5,213 nucleotides of DNA from CAXGUU01 sp964012875 (GTDB lineage: Bacteria; Pseudomonadota; Gammaproteobacteria; Ga0077536). Positions 1-5,213 of the stretch are shown here, piece by piece. Within the stretch, counting starts at the first letter, position 1. Every line of letters starts with the position of its first letter. A program made the translations under genes and the position numbers. Under the pieces are notes generated by a model, which saw only the letters and a list, made by a program, of their open reading frames with translations, searched no databases and was not told the DNA's origin. Location of the stretch: the NCBI GenBank assembly GCA_964012875.1, contig CAXGUU010000243.1, positions 1-5,213 on the forward strand, in the 5' to 3' direction.

Positions 1-235
1 CGATAAACCGGCGCCCACACGCCTGAATTGGTCGAGCATGCTAAGTTCTCTTGGGGGTAAACAGTGCGCGGTATTTTTGCGTCCGCATGCCCCGTCCGCA
101 AGCTTGTGCGGTGCGCCCAGATGGGATAGCGAGACGCGCAGCGCCGCCCTGGTCTCCGCAGTAGTTTTGCATTACGCGCTTAGTCTCTACACTAGGGGGT
201 ACTTTCGTGCACAAGCTTGGATTCTCATCGCTCCA
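1..235. other. Leader region with no convincing gene
   Basis: The desaturase reading frame stays open back to base 2 with no stop, so a longer protein is formally possible, for example from the ATG at 38. The 66 residues it would add (38-235) have no desaturase features. Homologues as I know them begin close to the residues encoded from 236, so I treat this stretch as non-coding leader. A weak promoter-like pair is visible: TTGCAT at 167-172 and TACACT at 188-193. Its 15-base spacing is shorter than ideal, so I do not call it as a promoter. I see no hairpin terminator or repeat. Confidence 0.45.
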
Positions 236-1231
236 ATGCGCGCCATTTCGACAGCGTCGACACTCCTGACCTCAGACCAGCTTGCGGCGGTACGGGCACG
301 TTCAGATGTCTGGGGCATCTATCTGGTCGCGCACGCCTGGGCCGTCATCATTGGCGCGATGGCGATATTCATCTGGTTTCCTCACGTCGTGACCTACATC
401 TTTGCGGTCATGCTGGTCGGCAGTCGGCAGCTTGGGCTGCTGATCCTAATGCACGATGGCGCCCACGGGGCGCTCGGTAAGACACCTGCGGTTAACCGGT
501 TTCTTGCGCAAGTCTTCTGCGCCTGGCCGACGCTTGCCGACGTCAGGATATACCGCGCCTATCACTTGAAACATCACACCAGAACGCAGCAAGCGGACGA
601 TCCGGACCTGGTATTGACCGGACACTACCCAATCACGAGGGCCAGCCTGCGGCGTAAATTGTGGCGCGATATCAGCGGCCAAACCGGCTTCTCACAACGA
701 AAGGCCCAGTTTCGCCATGCGCTCGGCAGCCCCGACCAGCCCTTATCCGAACGCGTGCATCACTATTGGTGCGAGCTGGGTCCACAGACCTTGATACAGG
801 CGGTGGTCCTGCTTGGTTGCAGTTGGGCAGGACATGCCTGGCTCTACGTCGCGTTGTGGCTGGTTCCGCTCCTGACCTGGCAGCAAGTTGTACTGCGTAT
901 CCGCAATATTGCTGAGCACGCGGTCGTACGTGATGCCGACGACCACTTTGGCAACGCTCGAACGACGCTTGTGTCGCCGCTCGAACGAGTTTTTGTCGCG
1001 CCTTACTGGGTTAACTATCATCTAGAGCATCACCTCGTTTTCTGGGTGCCGTGTTACCGCCTGAAGCGGCTGCGGCAATCGTTGCTGCAGAACGGGCATG
1101 GCGGCAGGATAGAAACTGAAGCGGGTTACCTCGCGGTACTGCGCAAAGTGACCGTTAATGCGCCAGATGACGAACCCGGCGAGCGTAAACGCGCATCAGG
1201 CACGTTCGCATCCGGGTTTGAAGCGCGTTGA
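236..1231 (+). CDS. Membrane fatty acid desaturase family protein
   Basis: This is probably an integral-membrane di-iron desaturase or hydroxylase that uses O2 and reducing equivalents to modify acyl or lipid chains at the inner membrane. From the ATG at 236 it has 331 residues. The three histidine boxes are HDGAH (73-77), HLKHH (110-114) and HLEHH (262-266). The extra metal-ligand region RNIAEHA (223-229) is also present, so the di-iron ligand set looks complete. Hydrophobic stretches lie at about 28-48, 51-71 and 184-214. The blocks PITRASLRRKLWRD (132-145) and APYWVNYHLEHH (255-266) are typical of a bacterial COG3239-type subgroup. I chose the 236 start because the family N-terminus (LLTSDQLAAVRARSD) begins just after it; no good ribosome binding site precedes it. 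Upstream in-frame starts, such as 38, cannot be excluded. The last ~22 residues are a hydrophilic tail beyond the usual family end. Regiospecificity and lipid substrate cannot be read from the sequence. Confidence 0.9.
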   Translation: MRAISTASTLLTSDQLAAVRARSDVWGIYLVAHAWAVIIGAMAIFIWFPHVVTYIFAVMLVGSRQLGLLILMHDGAHGALGKTPAVNRFLAQVFCAWPTLADVRIYRAYHLKHHTRTQQADDPDLVLTGHYPITRASLRRKLWRDISGQTGFSQRKAQFRHALGSPDQPLSERVHHYWCELGPQTLIQAVVLLGCSWAGHAWLYVALWLVPLLTWQQVVLRIRNIAEHAVVRDADDHFGNARTTLVSPLERVFVAPYWVNYHLEHHLVFWVPCYRLKRLRQSLLQNGHGGRIETEAGYLAVLRKVTVNAPDDEPGERKRASGTFASGFEAR

Positions 1232-1250
1232 CGGGTGGTCCGTCCAACAC

Positions 1251-1736
1251 GTGAAGACGCCCCCGGACTCACTGCTGGAAGAAATTTACTTCGTGATGCC
1301 CGTCGCCCGCCTCGGTGTGCTCGACGCCGACAGTGCGATCGATGTGATGCCAATCGTTTTTGCCGCGACAAACGAAAGGCTCTATTCGCCGATCGACGGT
1401 AAACCGAAGAAGAGCGCGCGGCTGAGACGTCTCGATTCGATAGCACTTCATCCCGAAGTCGCGCTGACGCTCGATCACTATAGCGGCGACTGGCAGTCCT
1501 TATGGTGGATCAAGCTCGCCTGCGAGGCCAGTGTCGTGACCTCCGACGATAGTGAATTTGAGGCAGCGGAAGCCGCGCTCAGAACAAAGTACCCGCAATA
1601 CCAGACGACGCCACTATTCAAAGGCGAACCGACCCTGATCAGATTCAAAGTGCGAACCGTGAAATGGTGGGCCAGTAGTGGCGAAGCCGGGCTGCGTCGA
1701 TGGTTAAAGCAGGCACCCGCCGATACCGTAAGCTGA
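1251..1736 (+). CDS. Split-barrel PPOX-type oxidoreductase, Rv0121-like F420 family
   Basis: This is a small soluble protein of the pyridoxamine-phosphate-oxidase-like split beta-barrel fold. It most resembles the family modelled on mycobacterial Rv0121 (TIGR03668-like), which is annotated as F420-dependent. Numbered from the GTG at 1251 (161 residues), it shows VARLGVLD at 18-25, MPIVFA at 33-38, IDGKPKKSARLRRL at 48-61, DHYSGDWQSLWWIKL at 75-89 and the closing strand FKVRTVKWWAS at 132-142. The lysine/arginine-rich and DWxxLWW blocks are the family signatures. The start is uncertain. An ATG at 1158 would give 192 residues but overlap the desaturase by 74 bases; TTG 1218 is also in frame. 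GTG 1251 lies 19 bases past the desaturase stop and gives about the family's N-terminal length, though its upstream GGTGG is a weak ribosome site. Its position suggests co-transcription with the desaturase. Cofactor (F420, FMN or other) and substrate are inferred from family only. Confidence 0.85.
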   Translation: MKTPPDSLLEEIYFVMPVARLGVLDADSAIDVMPIVFAATNERLYSPIDGKPKKSARLRRLDSIALHPEVALTLDHYSGDWQSLWWIKLACEASVVTSDDSEFEAAEAALRTKYPQYQTTPLFKGEPTLIRFKVRTVKWWASSGEAGLRRWLKQAPADTVS

Positions 1737-1767
1737 ACGTCTGCCAGGCCACGCAATGGTGGTGCCG

Positions 1768-2613
1768 CTAAGTCCGAATTCCGGATACCAGCGCGGCGAC
1801 TTCGTCCAGGGCCTCTTCGATCCGTCCGTAGTCCTCTGGTGGGATCAAAAAAACGAATCCATCGCAGCCGCGGTCTATGAAACCGCCAATAATTTTGGCG
1901 TCCTGCGGTGTCCCGAACAGCAGCGTGGTCATTTCTGAGAAATCGCGACCGGCCTTGTCGCAAGCCTGACGTAAATCGGCCATCGGATCGCCGTCATAGC
2001 GTTCGTAAATCGGCATCCAGCCATCTGCGTAGTCGGCCACGCGCGCGGGTACCTTGCCAGAGTTGGAGCCGATGTAAATGGGCGGCCCCCCGGGCTGCAG
2101 TGGCTTTGGGTGTACCCAACTGGGTCCAAAGTCGACGTATTCGCCATGGTACTCCGCAGGGTCCTCGCGCCATAGGGTCCGAATCGCGATGGCCCGATCG
2201 CGGACGATACGCCAGCGCTCTTTGAACGGCGATCCGTGGTGCTCCATGGCTTCCTTGATCCAGCCGCCGGCGATGCCAAAGATAACCCGGCCATTCGATA
2301 GATGATCGAGCGTTGCAATGGACTTTGCGGTAATGATCGGATCACGTTCGGTCAAAAGGCAGACGCCGGTGCCAAGTTGAATTCGTTCTGTAACCGCAGC
2401 GCAGGCTGCCAGTGCTGTTATGGAATCGTGCATACGCGCAAAGGGTTCAACCAGTTCCGGGCTGTGGTATGAGTTTTTACGGTGTTTGATCGGCACGTGG
2501 CTGTTCTCTGCGAAAAACAGCATGTCGAGGCCGCGCGATTCTACCGCCAGCGCCAATGCGGGCGGGGACAGGGTTGTGTCGGTGGGCAGGAGGCAGACGC
2601 CAAATCTCGTCAT
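1768..2613 (-). CDS. LLM-class (luciferase-like) F420-type oxidoreductase
   Basis: This is a 281-residue bacterial-luciferase-fold TIM-barrel flavin or F420 oxidoreductase, cytoplasmic, closest by motif to the Rv2161c-like group (TIGR03619-like). The N-terminal strand MTRFGVCLLP (1-10) leads to the family blocks ENSHVPIKHRK (36-46) and SPELVEPFARMHDSITALAACAA (51-73). Next come ERIQLGTGVCLLTERDPIITAK (76-97), the TLDHLSNGRVIFGIAGGWIKEAME block (101-124), the YHGEYVDFGPSWVHPKPLQ stretch (155-173) and PPIYIGSNS plus ADGWMPIY (177-203). Length is normal for the group and nothing looks broken. GGAG lies 9 bases before the ATG, which supports this start. It converges on the split-barrel gene with only 31 bases between stops. 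Family members reduce or oxidise varied substrates with F420H2 or FMNH2; the substrate here is unknown. The general class is secure, the cofactor is not. Confidence 0.92.
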   Translation of the reverse strand: MTRFGVCLLPTDTTLSPPALALAVESRGLDMLFFAENSHVPIKHRKNSYHSPELVEPFARMHDSITALAACAAVTERIQLGTGVCLLTERDPIITAKSIATLDHLSNGRVIFGIAGGWIKEAMEHHGSPFKERWRIVRDRAIAIRTLWREDPAEYHGEYVDFGPSWVHPKPLQPGGPPIYIGSNSGKVPARVADYADGWMPIYERYDGDPMADLRQACDKAGRDFSEMTTLLFGTPQDAKIIGGFIDRGCDGFVFLIPPEDYGRIEEALDEVAALVSGIRT

Positions 2614-2622
2614 GTTCGTAAA

Positions 2623-2626
2623 CTCC
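2623..2626 (-). promoter_or_regulatory. Ribosome binding site of the LLM oxidoreductase gene
   Basis: Read on the minus strand, GGAG lies 9 bases before the ATG at 2613-2611. It supports the annotated start, and it is the clearest Shine-Dalgarno sequence in the window. Confidence 0.5.
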
Positions 2627-2815
2627 GGGTGGTTGCGATGGTCTCAGGCTCGTCGCATTGGCTGTTGAGCGAGGTTACCATCTCTGTCCAGGCAACAGTC
2701 GTCACCGGGCGACTGGCGCCTGCTCGATGCACTGAGGCGAAACAACGCGTTAGAGCGGTAAATCTCAGCATTGCAGCGGTGACCGTTACCATGACCCTAG
2801 GCTGAGCGATACTTC
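2627..2815. other. Divergent intergenic region between LLM and EamA genes
   Basis: This gap of about 190 bases separates the divergent starts of the LLM gene (minus) and the EamA gene (plus), so it should carry promoters for both. I cannot pick out a convincing -35/-10 pair on either strand. GTTACCAT occurs twice in direct orientation (2674-2681 and 2785-2792). It is too short to distinguish a regulator site from chance. Short open frames crossing the gap have unremarkable composition and no ribosome sites, so I do not call them genes. Confidence 0.5.
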
Positions 2816-3712
2816 GTGCCGATTCACTTCAAGTTGCTTTTCGCCAGCCTGTTCTGGGGGGCGACACCGACGATAGGCCGGGTGCTGGCGCACTACGAGG
2901 CCCCGTTTGCCGTGGTGTTCGGACGCTTCTTCGTTGCCATGTTATTTCTGCTTTTGTTCATGTGGTCAGCGAAGCAGTTTGCACCAGTCGCCAGGCGCAT
3001 GTGGTGGCGGCTATTGGTTCTCGGGGTGACCGGGATATTTTTGCACAACGGATTAATGTACAAAGGGCTTGAATACACGACTGCAACGACGACTTCGATC
3101 ATCCTCGCACTGATCGCAATCCAGATCGTGATTCTGGATCTGATTTTCTATCGCAAGCTCCCCGACCGCCTGGCGCTCTTAGGCGTTGCGGTTGCATTTC
3201 TCGGTACGTTATTCGTGATTACCGACGGGCGAATCGAAACCTTGTTTTTGGTCGGCTTCGGGTTTGGGGAAATGCTGATATTTTTATCCGCTTTGGTGTG
3301 GGCCGTATATTCGGTCGTCGGACGCGACGTGCTGGAAGAATATTCGCCGCTGTTGGTCACGACCTATGCCACGGTCATCGGTGTGATTTGCCTCGCGCCG
3401 TCCTTGTTCGCGCGCCCCGAGGTGACGTTCGCGATCTATACCGACGGTATCGCCGTCGCCTGCATATTTCTGCTTGGATTCATTGGTTCGGCCCTTGGAT
3501 TCCTGTGGTACTACCAGGCGGTGGTCGAGATGGGGACTGTTGGCGCCGCCATTTATATCAATCTGGTGCCGGTATTCGGTGTGTTGACGGCTGCGTTGGT
3601 TCTCGGGGAAACCTTAAACAGTGCCATCATCGGCGGTGGGCTGATGGTTTTTACCGGCGTGTTGCTGGTCAATCGCCCGGTGTCGGCAAGAGGCGAAAAA
3701 GCGACTACCTGA
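2816..3712 (+). CDS. EamA/DMT-superfamily transporter
   Basis: This is a 298-residue inner-membrane permease of the drug/metabolite transporter superfamily, probably an exporter of a small metabolite. It has the usual ten hydrophobic helices as two EamA repeats (about 4-135 and 150-286), and its length is typical. The first repeat starts with FKLLFASLFWGATPTIGRVL (5-24). The second ends in the characteristic block NLVPVFGVLTAALVLGETL (249-267) followed by a last helix (270-285) and a short basic tail. The start is a GTG. The in-frame TAG at 2798-2800 rules out a longer protein, and the next ATG lies inside helix 2, so GTG 2816 is the only sensible choice. The ribosome site is weak (GAG at 2804-2806). 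The gene converges on the MFS gene with 10 bases between stops. Substrate cannot be predicted from sequence in this family. Confidence 0.93.
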   Translation: MPIHFKLLFASLFWGATPTIGRVLAHYEAPFAVVFGRFFVAMLFLLLFMWSAKQFAPVARRMWWRLLVLGVTGIFLHNGLMYKGLEYTTATTTSIILALIAIQIVILDLIFYRKLPDRLALLGVAVAFLGTLFVITDGRIETLFLVGFGFGEMLIFLSALVWAVYSVVGRDVLEEYSPLLVTTYATVIGVICLAPSLFARPEVTFAIYTDGIAVACIFLLGFIGSALGFLWYYQAVVEMGTVGAAIYINLVPVFGVLTAALVLGETLNSAIIGGGLMVFTGVLLVNRPVSARGEKATT

Positions 3713-3722
3713 AACCCGATAT

Positions 3723-4868
3723 TCAGCGCTCGTGCCGCTCCCTCATGCCCACCAGAAACGGCACGATTAAAATCGCGCAGGCGACAGCTATCAACAACTC
3801 CCAGCCGTAGTATTGATAAACCCATGAGGACCAGCTGACGCCAATTGTGGCGCCGAGGTAGTAGCTGAGTACGTACAGCGCATTGGCCCGTCCATGACTC
3901 GATTCAAGCTTGCGGTTGAGTGCGCCGACCGCGGCCGCGTGAACCGCGAAAAAACCACAACACATGCCCACCAGGGCGAGTACCACCGCGCCCACGGTAG
4001 GGATGAGCAATAACAAGAGCGAACCCGCAAGGAGGCCCGAGCCAATCATCATGGCATTGCCGTTACCGACTCGATTGCTCAGTCGTCCGGCGGCGGGGCC
4101 GATGGCGACGCCGCAGATATAGGTCAGGTAAACCAGACTTGATTCACGCGCAGACAGCCCGATCAACTCGTTCTGCAGTCGATAGGGGACGGTGTTGAAC
4201 ACCGGGGAAAAGATGGCCTGTCCAGCCGCGCCGCAAAGAAACAAAAGGCTCAGCCGGCCGTTGGCAAGCAACCTGATATAGCTGGAAGAGGCTGGCCGCG
4301 ACTGTTCAACGGGCGCAACAGGAATGATGCGGGACGCTACCAAGCAACTTCCCCCAACCAGTATGCCCGCGGTGATGAAGGCGTGGCGCCAGTCGGCAGG
4401 ATCGTGAATGAAACCACCAAGCAAGCGGCCGCACATACCACCGAAGATTGTCGCAGCGACGTAACTGCCCATGACCACATTAAGACGCTCGAGCGGCAGG
4501 ATGCGGGCCAGGTAGGCTGCTAGACAGGTCGTCAGTGCAGGGATACAACAGCCCTGGACGAAACGTGCAATCGTCAGCGTTTGGAGATCGGCGGCGAAGG
4601 CGCACCACAGGCTGCAGCCAGCGATAGCAGCACCACCGCTGAAGATAATCGGACGGATGGTATAGCGATCGCTCAGATAACCGAACGGCAGGTTGGCAAC
4701 CACGATGCCCAGGAGTACCGCCGATACTGTTCGGGCAACACTGACCGTATCGGCACTAAAGTCTTTCTCCAGCACCGACAGTACGGGCTGGGTGATATAG
4801 ATCGTGGTGAATGCAGCAGCGACGAGCGCAAAAACGACCCACTCCAACCTGCGGTCAGGCGTGTTCAT
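3723..4868 (-). CDS. MFS transporter, YnfM-like
   Basis: This is a 381-residue major facilitator superfamily permease with about twelve hydrophobic helices, probably a proton-coupled exporter in the inner membrane. Helix 1 (about 11-30) contains TTIYITQPVLSVL. The motif-A loop between helices 2 and 3 is GYLSDRYTIRP (63-73), where the usual glycine after the D-R-x has become threonine (70). The pseudo-symmetric loop of the second half is GRLSNRVGNGNAMMIG (261-276). The block FFAVHAAAVGALNRK followed by GRANALYVLSYYLGATIG (306-343) resembles E. coli YnfM and related CynX/AraJ-like permeases. There is no N- or C-terminal extra domain. The ATG start is followed by a short hydrophilic leader before helix 1; only a weak GAG lies upstream at 12 bases. 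It sits 56 bases downstream of the partial gene at the right edge on the same strand, so co-transcription is plausible. Substrate is unknown. Confidence 0.93.
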   Translation of the reverse strand: MNTPDRRLEWVVFALVAAAFTTIYITQPVLSVLEKDFSADTVSVARTVSAVLLGIVVANLPFGYLSDRYTIRPIIFSGGAAIAGCSLWCAFAADLQTLTIARFVQGCCIPALTTCLAAYLARILPLERLNVVMGSYVAATIFGGMCGRLLGGFIHDPADWRHAFITAGILVGGSCLVASRIIPVAPVEQSRPASSSYIRLLANGRLSLLFLCGAAGQAIFSPVFNTVPYRLQNELIGLSARESSLVYLTYICGVAIGPAAGRLSNRVGNGNAMMIGSGLLAGSLLLLLIPTVGAVVLALVGMCCGFFAVHAAAVGALNRKLESSHGRANALYVLSYYLGATIGVSWSSWVYQYYGWELLIAVACAILIVPFLVGMRERHER

Positions 4869-4924
4869 TCAACGAATAGACTCGCTTTCTGACTTTGGGG
4901 CGGCTGGCGCGGCGGCGTCCGCTT

Positions 4925-5213
4925 CTAGACGAATGCGCTGAAGTATTGTCTGCGCGCGACGGCTGTGATCCAGCGTAGCAGCTCCGCGAAGACGATCTGG
5001 TCGCGCGAACCGTCGATCTCATCGGCCCATTGTGGCGCCAGTGGGAGTGCGCTGGCCCGGGCGTAGAGCGCAGCACAGCCAACATAATGCCCTTGCTGAT
5101 CGGCTTCGATGCCCGACTCGAGTTCGCGGTAGCGGGCGACCAGGCCGTCGTTAGCCGCCCACATGTATCCGCCCTCGCGCTCCGTGAGGCACAGATCGTT
5201 CGCACCATCCCAG
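4925..5213 (-). CDS. Unrecognised protein, C-terminal fragment cut by window edge
   Basis: An open frame on the minus strand runs from the right edge to a TAG at 4927-4925, giving the last ~96 residues of a longer protein. I do not recognise the family. The fragment begins WDGANDLCLTEREGGYMWA and continues with RYRELESGIEADQQGHY. It then has a mixed, probably helical stretch ending LLRWITAVARRQYFSAFV. The composition is that of an ordinary soluble protein: balanced acidic and basic residues, aromatics, and no signal or membrane segment in this part. A competing frame on the same strand (5208-4855) is rich in serine and arginine, as expected of a shadow frame in GC-rich DNA. The internal ATG at 5164 is unlikely to be the start, because the coding-like sequence continues upstream without a stop. 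The next gene, the MFS permease, begins 56 bases downstream on the same strand. Confidence 0.6.
   Translation of the reverse strand, partial: WDGANDLCLTEREGGYMWAANDGLVARYRELESGIEADQQGHYVGCAALYARASALPLAPQWADEIDGSRDQIVFAELLRWITAVARRQYFSAFV

Noticed and set aside
1773..1785. Near-palindrome around GAATTC at the end of the LLM gene
   Set aside because: It lies within the last codons of the gene, is short and lacks a T-run. It is not supported as a bidirectional terminator.
1908..2345. Long open frames on both strands inside the LLM gene
   Set aside because: They lie wholly within a gene with clear family motifs, and their translations are rich in Arg, Ser and Pro without recognisable domains. 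They are shadow frames of GC-rich coding DNA.
2610..2792. Possible 60-residue minus-strand gene just upstream of the LLM start
   Set aside because: Its end overlaps the LLM ATG, the composition is unremarkable (Thr/Arg-rich), and no ribosome site is visible.
2674..2792. Direct repeat GTTACCAT (2674-2681 and 2785-2792) as a regulator site
   Set aside because: Eight bases repeated once, not palindromic and 103 bases apart. This is compatible with chance.
2482..2805. Possible small gene crossing the divergent gap on the plus strand
   Set aside because: Its first half is antisense to the LLM gene, and there is no ribosome site or recognisable motif.
4912..4922. Small hairpin GCGG-CGT-CCGC between the partial gene and the MFS gene
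   Set aside because: The stem is only four pairs and no T-run follows on the minus strand, so it is not a credible terminator.
4855..5208. A 117-residue minus-strand frame overlapping the MFS start and the partial gene
   Set aside because: It is Ser/Arg-rich with low-complexity composition and overlaps the MFS start. The competing frame ending at 4925 has far more protein-like composition.

Overview
The window is ordinary bacterial chromosome: moderately GC-rich by eye, tightly packed, with short intergenic gaps. It carries five complete protein genes and one gene cut by the right edge. I see no RNA gene, insertion sequence, CRISPR array or long repeat. The proteins look proteobacterial, perhaps a marine or environmental gammaproteobacterium. 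That placement is an impression from the protein families and is not proven by anything in the sequence.

Layout. The first ~235 bases hold no convincing gene and probably contain the leader of the next one. Positions 236-1231 (+) encode a membrane fatty acid desaturase with three histidine boxes. It is followed on the same strand by a small split-barrel flavin/F420-type oxidoreductase of the Rv0121-like family (about 1251-1736). Facing it on the minus strand is a luciferase-like (LLM) F420-type oxidoreductase (1768-2613). A ~200-base gap between divergent starts leads to a ten-helix EamA/DMT exporter (2816-3712, +, GTG start). This converges, with only 10 bases between stops, on a twelve-helix MFS transporter of the YnfM-like type (3723-4868, -). 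Upstream of the MFS gene, on the same strand, is the C-terminal end of an unrecognised protein (4925 to the window edge).

How they relate. The desaturase and split-barrel genes may share a transcript. The split-barrel and LLM proteins both belong to families whose best-known members use deazaflavin F420, and they sit back to back. That is the most noteworthy point here, although both families also contain members whose cofactor is FMN or unknown. The EamA and MFS genes are both probable small-molecule exporters, but they are on opposite strands and nothing shows a shared substrate. The partial gene may be co-transcribed with the MFS gene. I found no convincing undescribed system; the findings are modest.
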